From: Polaromonas sp. CG_9.7
GTDB taxonomy: Bacteria; Pseudomonadota; Gammaproteobacteria; Burkholderiales; Burkholderiaceae_C
Length of the DNA stretch: 64,000 bases
Direction: 5' to 3'
NCBI RefSeq assembly: GCF_015752205.1
Contig: NZ_JADOVG010000004.1
Location: 204,590 to 268,589 of the forward strand
Shown here: positions 8,542 to 17,311 of the stretch, one piece after another
Layout of the letters: every line of letters starts with the position of its first letter
Numbering within the stretch: position 1 is the stretch's first letter
The notes under the pieces: generated by a model
Databases searched by the model: none
What the model was told of the DNA's origin: nothing
What the model saw: the letters and a program-made list of their open reading frames with translations, nothing else
Position numbers and translations under genes: made by a program

Positions 8542-10965
8542 TTGGCTCAAGAACTAAAAGCAATTTCCAGATTTTTGATGGACGGCGGCACAGCGGGGAA
8601 ACTGATGCGCCGCCATGACTGGGCCCGCTCGCCGCTTGGTCATCCGGACACGTGGCCGCAAGCGCTCCAGACGGTTGTCAGCCTTATGTTGCGTTCCACA
8701 ACGCCTGTCTTTGTGGCCTGGGGGCCTGCGCTGTGCCTGCTGTACAACGACGCCTGCCTGGAAATCCTGGGACAAGAACATCTGGCAGCGATGGGCCTGC
8801 CCCTGTATGAAGTGTGGACCCAAGCAGACCCCGACATCGCGTGGCGGGTCAATCGGACCCTTGCCGGGGAGGATGCACCTCCGGAGAGCGCACTTTTGGC
8901 GCTGCGCCGCAATGGCGTCGACGGGCAGGTGGAAATCGGCTTTTCGCCTGTGCCGGTCGATGGTCCCGACGGCAGGGTAGCCGGGCTGTACTGCGCGTTG
9001 GTAGAAACTACCGCCAAGGTCCCCACTGAAAAATCCCGCCGGAGCGAAACCCAGTGGCTCTACAGCATGTTTGAACAGGCGCCCAGCTTCATGGCGGTGG
9101 TGCGCGAGCCCGGCCATGTTTATGAGATGGCCAACCATGCTTATCTGCGGCTGGTCGGTCGCGACCAGATCGTCGGCAAGACCTTTGGGGAGATTGGCCA
9201 CAAAGTGGAGGGCCAGGACTATGCCGCGCTGCTCGATGAGGTGTATGCCACCGGCAAGCCCTTTATCGGGACGCGGATGCCGGTGATTTTTTCGCAGTAT
9301 GGCAAGAGCCGGCTGGAGCGGCGTTTCGTTGATTTCATTTTTCAGCCCATCACCGGTCCCGACGGGATCATCCGCGGGGTTTTTATCGAGGGCAATGACG
9401 TCACCGAACATGCCCGCGCCGACGACAATTTGCTTCAAACGGCCTCCAAGTACCACACCATCGCCAATGCCATACCGCAGATCCTCTGGGGTACGCAGCC
9501 GGATGGCTTTCACGACTATTACAACCAGCAATGGTATGACTACACTGGCGTCACGCAGGGCAGCACCGATGGCGAAGAGTGGAAGGAGTTGTTCCATGCC
9601 GAAGACCGGCAACTGGCGATGGACAAATGGCGCCACTGTTTGTCCACCGGTGAGTTTTATGAGATTGAATACCGGCTGCGTCACCATTCGGGTCAGTACC
9701 GTTGGGTTCTGGGCCGTGCCCGGCCGATGCGCGACGCGCAGGGCATGATCATCCGCTGGATAGGAACCTGCACCGACATTCACGAGCAGAAGCTGGCGCA
9801 GCAGGGCTTGCAGCATGCCGACCGGCTCAAGGACGAGTTTCTGGCCATGCTGGCCCATGAGCTCAGGAATCCGCTGGCGCCGATTGCAACCGCCGCAGAC
9901 CTGCTGTCCCGGGGCACGCTGGATCAAGCCAGCGTATGGCAGCTGAGCGAAGTGATTTCGCGCCAGGCCCGGCACATGACCCGCCTGATCGACGATCTGC
10001 TGGACGTCTCCCGCGTCACCCGGGGCAAGGTGACGCTGGACCTGCAACCGGCAGACCTGAAAACCATCGCCAACGAAGCGCTGGAGCAGATCCGCCCCTT
10101 GCTGGAGGCCAAGGCGCACCATCTTGAGATCCAGCTGTCACCGGAAAGTACCCAAGTGATGGGTGACAGGCTGCGTCTGGTCCAGGTGTTGGCCAACGTG
10201 CTCGGCAACGCCATCCGGTACACGCCCAGCGGCGGCCGGATTGACCTGCAACTGGTGGCGGACGAGGACCACCTGACGTTGCGTGTGCGTGACAACGGCA
10301 TTGGCATGTCCAGCGAATTGCTCGACGTTGCCTTCGAGCTGTTCACCCAGGGCGAAAGAAGCTCCGACCGCTCCCAGGGGGGGCTGGGCATAGGCCTTGC
10401 GTTGGTCCGCAGCCTGATGCAGATGCATGACGGATATGTCAAGGCGCAAAGCGCTGGAATCGGCATGGGCAGCGAAGTGACGATGGTTCTGCCGCGCCTG
10501 ACGCAACATGACGAAAAGCGTGGGGACGAGCCTGGCGATGGGGCTTACGGCCTTACAGGCAACCCGCTGCGCATTCTGGTGGTCGATGACAACGTCGATG
10601 CGGCGCGCATGCTGGGAATGTTCATCGAACTGCTCGGGCATGAAGTTTTCGTGCAGTTCCATCCTGCTGCTGCAATCGAATGCGCGCGCCGGGTGTTGCC
10701 GCACCTGTGTCTGCTCGACATTGGCCTGCCGGACATGGATGGCTACACGCTGGCGCGCCAGCTGCGCCTGATTCCCGGCATGCAGACAGCGGTCATGGCG
10801 GCTGTCACCGGCTACAGCCAGCCCCGGGACAAGCAGGCCGCCTTTGCGGCGGGCTTCAACTTTCACTTTGCCAAGCCGATCGATTCAGGCCAGCTGCAGG
10901 TCTGGCTGGCGCAGGTTGCCGAGCAGGCCTGGTCTCAGGCGCAGCCAGTCATCGCGCACGCATAA
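8542..10965 (+). CDS. PAS-containing hybrid sensor histidine kinase/response regulator
   Basis: An 807-residue soluble signalling protein with no obvious membrane segments. Order: a PAS-like domain of the RRHDWARSPLGHPDTWPQAL type (about 20-150), a second PAS (about 165-295), a third PAS/PAC (about 305-425, ending RWIGTCTDIHEQ), HisKA with phospho-acceptor His439 in AMLAHELRNPLAPI, HATPase with the N, G1 and G2 boxes (NVLGNAIRYTPSG; DNGIGM; GGLGIGLALV), then a C-terminal receiver whose phospho-acceptor Asp726 lies in LLDIGLPDMDG. The start at 8542 is TTG; an ATG at 8578 is an alternative. No partner regulator lies beside it, so output is presumably by phosphotransfer to a protein encoded elsewhere. 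Confidence 0.93.
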   Translation: MAQELKAISRFLMDGGTAGKLMRRHDWARSPLGHPDTWPQALQTVVSLMLRSTTPVFVAWGPALCLLYNDACLEILGQEHLAAMGLPLYEVWTQADPDIAWRVNRTLAGEDAPPESALLALRRNGVDGQVEIGFSPVPVDGPDGRVAGLYCALVETTAKVPTEKSRRSETQWLYSMFEQAPSFMAVVREPGHVYEMANHAYLRLVGRDQIVGKTFGEIGHKVEGQDYAALLDEVYATGKPFIGTRMPVIFSQYGKSRLERRFVDFIFQPITGPDGIIRGVFIEGNDVTEHARADDNLLQTASKYHTIANAIPQILWGTQPDGFHDYYNQQWYDYTGVTQGSTDGEEWKELFHAEDRQLAMDKWRHCLSTGEFYEIEYRLRHHSGQYRWVLGRARPMRDAQGMIIRWIGTCTDIHEQKLAQQGLQHADRLKDEFLAMLAHELRNPLAPIATAADLLSRGTLDQASVWQLSEVISRQARHMTRLIDDLLDVSRVTRGKVTLDLQPADLKTIANEALEQIRPLLEAKAHHLEIQLSPESTQVMGDRLRLVQVLANVLGNAIRYTPSGGRIDLQLVADEDHLTLRVRDNGIGMSSELLDVAFELFTQGERSSDRSQGGLGIGLALVRSLMQMHDGYVKAQSAGIGMGSEVTMVLPRLTQHDEKRGDEPGDGAYGLTGNPLRILVVDDNVDAARMLGMFIELLGHEVFVQFHPAAAIECARRVLPHLCLLDIGLPDMDGYTLARQLRLIPGMQTAVMAAVTGYSQPRDKQAAFAAGFNFHFAKPIDSGQLQVWLAQVAEQAWSQAQPVIAHA

Positions 10966-11008
10966 AGCAGGTTGTTGCCTGTGCTTTCGCGTCCTGGCGC
11001 CTTGCGGG

Positions 11009-11911
11009 TCAGGCTGCAGTGCGCGGTTTGCGGTTGACCAGCACAATGCCTGCCGCTACCGTGGCCAGCGCCGCCAGCAGGCTGGGCTTGGCCGCTTCGC
11101 CCAGCCACAGCGCGCCAAACAGCAGCGCGAACAGCGGCGTGAAAAAAACAAAGGTCGAAATCTGCGTGGCCGGGTAGCGGCCCAGCATCCACATCCAGGC
11201 CAGGTAGCTGGCAAAGGCACCAATCACCGTCTGCACGCCGAGCGACACCAGGCCAAAAGTGCTGAAGTGCCAGGTCCAGACTTCGCCCAGTCCCAGCGAC
11301 AGCGCCGGGAAAGCCACAGCGCTGACGGCCAGCTGATAGAACAGCATCTTTTCCGCCGGCAGCTTCACCAGCCTGGAAGCCCGGATCACCACCGTCGTCA
11401 GGCCCCACAGCATGCCGGCCGCCAGGGCCAGCAGGTCGCCGCGAACGGTCGATGCCGCGCCGCCGGAAAAGCCTTCGCGCAGCGCGAACACCACCGCCAC
11501 AAAAGCGCACAGCAGCCCGACCCACTGCACGCCGCGCAGCTTTTCCGAGTGCGCCCAAAACGGCACCAGCAGCGCGACCCAAAACGGCGAGGTGTACAAA
11601 AACACCGTCAGCCGCGACGCCGTGGTGTATTGCAGGCCCAAATAGATACAGGCAAACTCACCGCCAAAAAGGGCGCCTGCCAGCAGCCCGACACGCAGCG
11701 AGCCGTCGCGGCTGAACAGCGGAATCCGGCGCCATGCGCACCACAGCCAGAGCAGTGCGGTCGCCCCGACAAAACGCAACGACGCCTGAAAGATGGGCGG
11801 TATTTCGGCCAGCGTGGCCTTGATCAATACCTGCTGCAGGCCCCAGAACAGGCAGCAGCCCAGCAGCAGCGAGACCGCCAAAGTGTCGAGATGGGTTTTG
11901 CGTTCAGTCAT
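11009..11911 (-). CDS. DMT-superfamily (EamA) transporter
   Basis: A 300-residue membrane protein with about ten hydrophobic segments and the two-fold EamA repeat (LLLGCCLFWGLQQVLIKATL; LLALAAGMLWGLTTVVIRAS). The substrate cannot be predicted; family members export amino acids, nucleosides or metabolites. The ATG at 11911 (MTERKTHLDTLA) is preferred to a longer frame whose extra residues are not hydrophobic or conserved-looking. Converges with the sensor kinase; the flavin reductase gene is upstream on the same strand, 84 bases away. Confidence 0.9.
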   Translation of the reverse strand: MTERKTHLDTLAVSLLLGCCLFWGLQQVLIKATLAEIPPIFQASLRFVGATALLWLWCAWRRIPLFSRDGSLRVGLLAGALFGGEFACIYLGLQYTTASRLTVFLYTSPFWVALLVPFWAHSEKLRGVQWVGLLCAFVAVVFALREGFSGGAASTVRGDLLALAAGMLWGLTTVVIRASRLVKLPAEKMLFYQLAVSAVAFPALSLGLGEVWTWHFSTFGLVSLGVQTVIGAFASYLAWMWMLGRYPATQISTFVFFTPLFALLFGALWLGEAAKPSLLAALATVAAGIVLVNRKPRTAA

Positions 11912-11995
11912 GGGGCGTCCGTGGCACTGGAAAATGCAAAAACGTGGTCGATTTCCGTTTGCCGGCAAGGCCGGCCGAAAGGCGGTGACGCCGGC

Positions 11996-12514
11996 TTAGA
12001 GCGGGTGCTCGGTGTAGAACCTGCCGCCGTGGTACAGCAGTGGCGCAGCGCCGGCTTGGTGGCTGCAGCGCTCGACCTCGCCGACAAAGATCACATGGTC
12101 GCCTTCTTCGTAGCGGCTGCGGTTGAAGCATTCGAAGGTGGCGGCCGATCCGGTCAGCAAGGGCGCGCCGCTGGCGCCGTCGGTGAAGGCCACATCCGCC
12201 CAGCGGTCCTCATGCCGGCTGGCAAAGCGCTCGGCGAGTTCTTTTTGGCCGGTTGACAGGATGTTGATGGCGTAGTGCGAACCGGTGCTGAACGCGGCCA
12301 TTGAGCTGGCGCTTTGCGACAGGCTCCAGAGCACCAGCGGTGGAGTAAGGGACACCGAGTTGAAGGAATTGGCGGTCAGGCCGACCAGAACGCCGGCTGG
12401 CGTGCGTGCCGTGACGATGGTCACGCCGGTGGCAAACATTGCCAGCGAGGCACGGAATTCCCGGGGCGAAAAGCTCGGGCTGTTCGCTTTGCGAAGTGGG
12501 GAGAGTGGCAACAT
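11996..12514 (-). CDS. Flavin reductase-like FMN-binding protein
   Basis: A 172-residue protein of the flavin reductase/HpaC family. It opens FSPREFRASLAMFATGVTIV and continues LVGLTANSFNSVSLTPPLVL, the FMN-binding core that begins these split-barrel enzymes; HVIFVGEVERC and LLYHGGRFYTE complete the fold. Members supply FMNH2 or FADH2 to a partner monooxygenase, but no oxygenase gene is nearby, so the partner is unknown. The length is normal for the family. It may share a transcript with the DMT transporter downstream. Confidence 0.9.
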   Translation of the reverse strand: MLPLSPLRKANSPSFSPREFRASLAMFATGVTIVTARTPAGVLVGLTANSFNSVSLTPPLVLWSLSQSASSMAAFSTGSHYAINILSTGQKELAERFASRHEDRWADVAFTDGASGAPLLTGSAATFECFNRSRYEEGDHVIFVGEVERCSHQAGAAPLLYHGGRFYTEHPL

Positions 12515-12656
12515 AGAGGGCTAATTTAACTGATGCCACTGGTGAGCACCGGCTTTGGTGCTGGCGCTAAGGGTTTTGGATGCGAGAGTGCGTTGCCTCA
12601 ACCCCTATATCCCGGTTGACTGCGCTGGGCCTGGAAAGCATTCGATGCGCTTGAAT

Positions 12657-12713
12657 GCTATTAAATGAATAGCTAGAAACACTTGTCTAATATACGGAAA
12701 AGCCTATTTTAGT
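12657..12713 (+). repeat. Dispersed repeat copy, diverged
   Basis: GCTATTAAATGAATAGC is a good match to the inverted head. The following AGAAACACTTGTCTAATATA part is degenerate, but AAAAGCC near the end keeps the expected position. It lies in the roughly 280-base gap before the flavin reductase promoter region. Confidence 0.55.
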
Positions 12714-12795
12714 AAAAAACTTTTCATTTTCGCCCCGGCCCCTGAACGGACCGCAACATAACGCGCAGGCAGCATTGCCGCGTGGCATCAACCCT

Positions 12796-13092
12796 TCACA
12801 GCTTCTTGTAAGCGGTGTCCATCTCAGTCGCCTTGCTGGTGTCCTTCTTGCCGTCCTTCACATCCTGAGCGGCCTGCTTGATATGCGGGCTGGGCTGGCC
12901 GTTGGTCATGTCCTGCGCCTGGTCACGGTCGCTGGGCAATTCGAGCCGGTCCCCGGCCGCGCTGTCCTTCAGGTCGGGCTGTTTGCCGACCATGGGCGCT
13001 TGCGCTTGCGGGTCTTTGGCGGGCATGCCCTTGCCAGCAGCGGGCTGGTCAGGGGAATTGGCCGGTGACGTGTTGGATTTTTGAGTGGTCAT
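12796..13092 (-). CDS. Small hydrophilic protein of unknown function
   Basis: A 98-residue, strongly hydrophilic protein without Cys or Trp, rich in Asp, Lys, Gln and Pro (MTTQKSNTSPANSPDQPAAG start; QAAQDVKDGKKDTSKATEMD near the end). It is likely intrinsically disordered and resembles stress-associated small proteins. I do not recognise a named family. The ATG at 13092 is the first Met after an upstream stop. It is flanked by 281 and 131 bases of non-coding DNA, so probably monocistronic. Confidence 0.55.
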   Translation of the reverse strand: MTTQKSNTSPANSPDQPAAGKGMPAKDPQAQAPMVGKQPDLKDSAAGDRLELPSDRDQAQDMTNGQPSPHIKQAAQDVKDGKKDTSKATEMDTAYKKL

Positions 13093-13223
13093 TTTTTCAC
13101 TGTCGCCGACTTTGGACCTTCCGGCTGTCAGCCTGAAAAAGCAGTGCCTGTAGGAAAAGATGACCCTTCAGGCACTTTCAGGCGCTTTAAGGCAAACCGT
13201 TACCGTGCGCGGTGCAAAAAAGC

Positions 13224-14582
13224 TCAGGCTGCAGACAGCCCGGACTCACGGCGGCCGTGTGGGTAGCCGTAAAAGTCGAAAGCCATGGCCGGCGCCTCGC
13301 CGCTGATCAGTTCTGCCATGGCTTTGCCCGAGCCCGCGCCGTGCGTCCAGCCCAGCGTGCCGTGCCCGGCATTCACCCACAGCCGGCCAATTTTGGTTTT
13401 GCCGATGTAGGGAATGTTGGTCGGCGTCGCCGGGCGCAGGCCGGTCCAGAAGTTTGGCTGTCCGCCTTCTTCTTCCAGTCGCGTGTCGCAGACGCCGGGA
13501 AACACGTTTTCTATGCGCTGGGCCAGCATGCGGCACCTGGCCTTGGCCAGCGGCGTGTCGAGCGACAGGTCGTAGCTGCCGACCTCGATGGTTCCGGCCA
13601 CGCGCAACTCGTTGCCCAGGCGGCTGATGGCGCACTTGACTTCGTCGTCGATGGTGCTGACAAACGGCGCCAGCTCGGGCTTGAGCAGCTTGAAGGTGGC
13701 GCTGTAGCCCTTGCCCGGATAGATCGGCAAATCCACGCCGACGCTGCGCAGCAACGGCGCGCTGTAGGAGCCGCAGGCCACCACCACCGCATCGGCCTTC
13801 AAATGTGTCAATTTCCCATCTTTTATGCCTTTGGCGCTTGATGGGCGGGCCCGTATAGCGACTGATTCAATAGCATTGCCAACTGCATCCAGTCGCAGCA
13901 CGTCGTGGCTGTATAAAAAATTAACGCCGCCGTCTGCGCAGCGCCGGGCCAGCGACTGGGTAAACACACGGGCGTCGCCACTTTCGTCGCTGGCGGTGTA
14001 GGTGCCGCCGACGATGTGGTCGGCAAACTGGCTCAAGGCCGGCTCGATCTTCAACAACTCGGCGGTGCTCACGACGCGGCGCGCCACGCCGTACTTGCGC
14101 ATCAGCGCAGCAGCGTCGCCGGCGGTGTCAAACGATTTTTGCTCGGTGTAGTAGTGCGCAATGCCGCGCTCCAGCCGGTGGTAGTCGATGCCGGTGGTCC
14201 GCACCACGTCCTTGAGCGCGGCGTGGCTGTAGGCCCCCAGCGCCACCAGCTGCTGCACATTGCGCTCGAAGGCCGCATCGTTGCACTGCGCCAGGAACTG
14301 CAGGCCCCAGCGCCATTGCTGCCAGCCTTCGCCAAACGGCATGCGCGGCCGGAACAGCAGCGGCGCATCGTCGCGGAACATCCATTTCAGCGCCTTCAGC
14401 GGCGCGTCGCGGTTGGCCCAAGGCTCACAGTAGCTGACGGAAATCTGCGCGGCATTGGCAAAGCTGGTCTCCAGTGCAGCGTCGGGCTGCCGGTCGACCA
14501 CCGTTACCTCGTGCCCGCGCTGCAGCAAATGCCAGGCAGTGCTTACGCCAATGATGCCTGCGCCCAAAACCACAACTTTCAT
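13224..14582 (-). CDS. dadA: D-amino acid dehydrogenase, FAD-dependent (DadA family)
   Basis: A 452-residue flavoprotein that oxidatively deaminates D-amino acids to 2-oxo acids, passing electrons to the respiratory chain. The N-terminal dinucleotide-binding motif is VVLGAGIIGVSTAWHLLQRG followed by VVDRQ. SFANAAQISVSYCEPWA and GTLGWTHGAGSGKAMAELIS are typical DadA blocks. ATG 14582 puts the FAD motif at residue 2, as in the family. A dispersed repeat copy (13815-13874) is read through in frame, encoding about ESVAIRARPSSAKGIKDGK in a loop before the VVVACGSYSAPLL strand. It is divergent from an ArgP-like LysR gene across 110 bases, which may regulate it. Confidence 0.92.
   Translation of the reverse strand: MKVVVLGAGIIGVSTAWHLLQRGHEVTVVDRQPDAALETSFANAAQISVSYCEPWANRDAPLKALKWMFRDDAPLLFRPRMPFGEGWQQWRWGLQFLAQCNDAAFERNVQQLVALGAYSHAALKDVVRTTGIDYHRLERGIAHYYTEQKSFDTAGDAAALMRKYGVARRVVSTAELLKIEPALSQFADHIVGGTYTASDESGDARVFTQSLARRCADGGVNFLYSHDVLRLDAVGNAIESVAIRARPSSAKGIKDGKLTHLKADAVVVACGSYSAPLLRSVGVDLPIYPGKGYSATFKLLKPELAPFVSTIDDEVKCAISRLGNELRVAGTIEVGSYDLSLDTPLAKARCRMLAQRIENVFPGVCDTRLEEEGGQPNFWTGLRPATPTNIPYIGKTKIGRLWVNAGHGTLGWTHGAGSGKAMAELISGEAPAMAFDFYGYPHGRRESGLSAA
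13815..13874 (-). repeat. Dispersed repeat copy inside dadA
   Basis: Read on the minus strand: GCTATTGAATCAGTCGCTAT, then ACGGGCCCGCCCATCAAGCG and CCAAAGGC. The order head, CATCAAGCGC and AAGGC matches the other copies. It is in frame with dadA and encodes part of a surface loop. Confidence 0.65.
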
Positions 14583-14692
14583 GCCGTTCCCCTTGTGCAA
14601 AGCGCAAGTGTGCAGGAGCTTGGCAGCTTGTAACAGTCAAATTAAACTGTCAGCTAAATCATCAGCGCAACTAATACTGAAAGCCATTTCCC

Positions 14693-15607
14693 ATGAGCAC
14701 TTTTGACCCGGACGCGCTGGAATGCCTGGCAGCCATTGTGGAGGAAGGCGGCTTTGAACGCGCCGCGCGGCGACTGTCGATCACCCAGTCGGCGGTGTCG
14801 CAGCGGCTGCGCGCGCTTGAAGCCCAGGTGGGCACGGTGCTGATCGTGCGCAGCCGGCCGCTCAAGGCGACCTCGGCCGGGCAGCTGCTGCTCAAGCACA
14901 CCCGCATGCTGCGCCTGCTGCGCGCTGACCTGGAGCGTGACCTGAAGGAACTCGCGCCCAGTTCGCTGCGCGGCGCGCGAGAGGAAGAGCGTATTTCGAT
15001 TGCCATCAATGCCGACAGCATCGCCACCTGGGCGCTGCCGGCGCTGACCGCTCTGGCGCAGTCAGGGCTGCCAATGGAAATCATCACCGACGACCAGGAC
15101 TTCACCCATGAATGGCTGCGCCAGGGCCAGGTGCTGGGCTGCGTCACCACGCTCAAACAGGCATTGCGCGGCTGCAAGGTGGTGCCGCTCGGCGCGATGG
15201 AATATGTCGCCGTCGCCACGCCGGCGCTGGCGCAGGAGCGGCTCGGCGGCGAGGCGCTGACGGCGCACAACTTTCGCGAGATCGATTTCGTCGCCTTCAA
15301 CCGCAAGGACGACATGCAAAGCGAGTTTGTCGGCCAGGCTTTCGGTCTTAAACGCGTCATGCTGAACCAGCTGTTCGTGCCTTCCTCCGAAGGCCAGGTG
15401 CGCGCCGTGCTGGCCGGCTGGGGCGCCAGCGTGCTGCCGCGCCTGCTGGCGCAACCCCTGCTTGACCAGCACCGGCTGGTGAACCTGGCGCCTTCGTGTG
15501 TGCTGCTGATCCAGCTTTACTGGCATTGCTGGAACCTGGAGTCCGAAGTGCTTGATGCGTTGACCAGCGCACTGACGCGGTCGGCTGAAATGGCATTGGC
15601 CGGCTGA
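14693..15607 (+). CDS. LysR-type regulator, ArgP/IciA-like
   Basis: A 304-residue LysR protein. The N-terminal winged helix (FDPDALECLAAIVEEGGFER, then AARRLSITQSAVSQRLRALE) is followed by an effector-binding domain of normal length. The start and HTH spacing are of the ArgP (IciA) subgroup, which senses lysine or arginine and commonly controls LysE-type exporters. Here the divergent neighbour is dadA, so control of D-amino-acid or basic-amino-acid catabolism is a reasonable inference. The shared intergenic region contains ACAGT-N8-ACTGT (14633-14650), a possible binding site. Confidence 0.85.
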   Translation: MSTFDPDALECLAAIVEEGGFERAARRLSITQSAVSQRLRALEAQVGTVLIVRSRPLKATSAGQLLLKHTRMLRLLRADLERDLKELAPSSLRGAREEERISIAINADSIATWALPALTALAQSGLPMEIITDDQDFTHEWLRQGQVLGCVTTLKQALRGCKVVPLGAMEYVAVATPALAQERLGGEALTAHNFREIDFVAFNRKDDMQSEFVGQAFGLKRVMLNQLFVPSSEGQVRAVLAGWGASVLPRLLAQPLLDQHRLVNLAPSCVLLIQLYWHCWNLESEVLDALTSALTRSAEMALAG

Positions 15608-16243
15608 ATCCTGGAGCCTCCGACCCGAAGGCTTTGTGCCCGAAACTGACATTGACACGCTGCTGGTTTCATGGCGGGATAAAACTGAGAGGGCGGTAGT
15701 TTGGGTGTGGTGCGTCATCCAGCGTGGCACATCACCGGCACAACACGGCCTGCAGGCACCGCTTCGCTCAGAGCATGCAGGTGATGGACCATCGCCTCGG
15801 TATTGGCGTGTGGCATGACCCAAGCCGACGGCGCGCATCCTTTTCTTTGTGGGCCAGCCGGTCAAAGTTCTAGGGTTGCATTTGTTTGGTGAATGCGCTG
15901 CTGAGCTAACATTTTCAGAACCTCCCATCAGAACCAATGCGAATGAGGCTCCGGCCGCTGGGCGCGAACAGCTGATACGGGGCTTCTGGAAACTGCTGGT
16001 CACCCAGGCAGCTGGGCTGATCGGCGCGGCCACCGGTTGGCGCTAGAGCGCACGCTGGCCAATGCGTTCAATGAAGCCCGGAAAAGCTCCCGCGTGGAAT
16101 ACCCGCATTCGTCCACCGGATCGCTGGCTGCGCGACCGCTCTTTCAGTAATACCGACGAACTCAAGCGCGTTTTGAACCTCGCACTTGACATCATCGACA
16201 GCACAATCGAAGCCGTTCACCTCAACCCCGATTCCTCATAAAA
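15608..16243. other. Gene-poor stretch with transposase debris
   Basis: About 635 bases between two convergent genes, without an intact gene. It contains the IS630-like fragment described separately (15715-15850, minus). A plus-strand open stretch ending at the TAA at 16239 (ending DELKRVLNLALDIIDSTIEA, then VHLNPDSS) has no start of its own and may be another decayed gene end; I cannot name it. Confidence 0.5.
15715..15850 (-). pseudogene. IS630-family transposase fragment
   Basis: One minus-strand frame, about 45 codons ending at the TGA at 15717-15715, reads APSAWVMPHANTEAMVHHLH then ALSEAVPAGRVVPVMCHAG. This resembles the central part of IS630-type DDE transposases, where an ANTExM-x-LHL block precedes the strand carrying the second catalytic Asp (here Cys-His in place of Leu-Asp). 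There is no start, no neighbouring catalytic motif in frame and no terminal inverted repeat that I can find. It is a decayed remnant. The assignment is from memory of the family and has moderate certainty. Confidence 0.5.
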
Positions 16244-17311
16244 TTAGGCAGCATCGCTTTCGAACCCTGTACGCACGTCTGCCGACCCTTGGGAAACGCG
16301 CAATTCCCTTAAGTTGATGCCTTGCCACGACATCGACAACGCACCAATCCCTGCTACCAAAAGCAGGTTTGCCGCCTCCACCACCAACACCATGGCCAGC
16401 GCCTGTTCGTTTGGCACTTCCATCAGGCGCAGCGCGAAGATGCCACCGATGATGAAGCTGCCTGCCACCCGCGCGAAGTGGCCCAGGATGATCAAAAACC
16501 CTAAAAAAACCAGGATGAAGACATACTGCGATGGCGCCAGCACCACTCCAAAAGCCAGACCTGCCCATAAAAAGTGGCTTGCTGCCAGTAGCTTGATGCC
16601 AAGGCTGGCAAGCATGATGGCAGATCCCCGCCACCTATCATTCGGCCAGACGATGCCGTCGCTGAAAGATATCGCCATACGTGAAACAGGTTGGCTCAAA
16701 CGAAAAGGCAAACGCTCAATGAGCCGTATTGCCCTGCCTTGTTCCGAGAGCATGCCGCTTTTATAGGCCCATAACGCACACCCCACGAGCACAAAAAACA
16801 CCAGGCTTCCTGCACCGCTCCAGACCAAGCCGGTCCGGATGTCTCCCGTCGGATCGGCAAACGCAACCGCGAACAAGGCAATGGGCACGAGGCAGGCAAA
16901 AATCACACCATCGGTGATACGGTCCAGCGCGACGGTGGCCAGCACGGCTGGAAGTTTCAGTTGGTCACTTCGCGCAATGATCCATGAACGGGCAATCGTT
17001 CCAAAACCAAACGGGACAAGGCTGGCGATCAAATAGCCCGCCATCACGGCACCGAACAGCCGCAGGGTGCCGATCAGTTTCAAGGGGCTCAGAATCTGCC
17101 GCCACTTCCATGCGCGCACCAGTTGCTCAAGGGCCTGCCCCACTGGAACGAGCGCAAGATAAAAAAGATCAGCGCCAGCCAGCGTGGTCAGAAAGCGGTT
17201 GAGATCGAAACCGCGTAATACCCAGACAAGCAACGCCAGACCAAGCAGTGCGCCAGCCCAGGGCAACCAGCGGCGGTAGGTAGGCATCGGGGCTGGGACG
17301 GGAATCGTCAT
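16244..17311 (-). CDS. Flippase-like integral membrane protein (LPG synthase TM / YbhN family)
   Basis: A 355-residue protein with about eight predicted membrane segments (WAGALLGLALLVWVLRGFDL at the start; YVFILVFLGFLIILGHFARV late). The block LIASLVPFGFGTIARSWIIA and the scattered polar residues in membrane segments fit the lysylphosphatidylglycerol synthase transmembrane region family (UPF0104/YbhN), proteins linked to lipid flipping or glycolipid assembly. There is no C-terminal aminoacyl-transferase domain. No operon partner is seen; the upstream 811 bases lack genes. Confidence 0.82.
   Translation of the reverse strand: MTIPVPAPMPTYRRWLPWAGALLGLALLVWVLRGFDLNRFLTTLAGADLFYLALVPVGQALEQLVRAWKWRQILSPLKLIGTLRLFGAVMAGYLIASLVPFGFGTIARSWIIARSDQLKLPAVLATVALDRITDGVIFACLVPIALFAVAFADPTGDIRTGLVWSGAGSLVFFVLVGCALWAYKSGMLSEQGRAIRLIERLPFRLSQPVSRMAISFSDGIVWPNDRWRGSAIMLASLGIKLLAASHFLWAGLAFGVVLAPSQYVFILVFLGFLIILGHFARVAGSFIIGGIFALRLMEVPNEQALAMVLVVEAANLLLVAGIGALSMSWQGINLRELRVSQGSADVRTGFESDAA

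Noticed and set aside
10844..12256. Plus-strand open frame of 470 codons across the DMT transporter and flavin reductase region
   Set aside because: It crosses two genes with recognisable families on the opposite strand and is itself Gln/Arg/His-rich with no domain.
16087..16241. Plus-strand coding fragment ending DELKRVLNLALDIIDSTIEA...NPDSS
   Set aside because: It reads like the end of a real protein but has no start and no family that I can name. Left as part of the gene-poor stretch.
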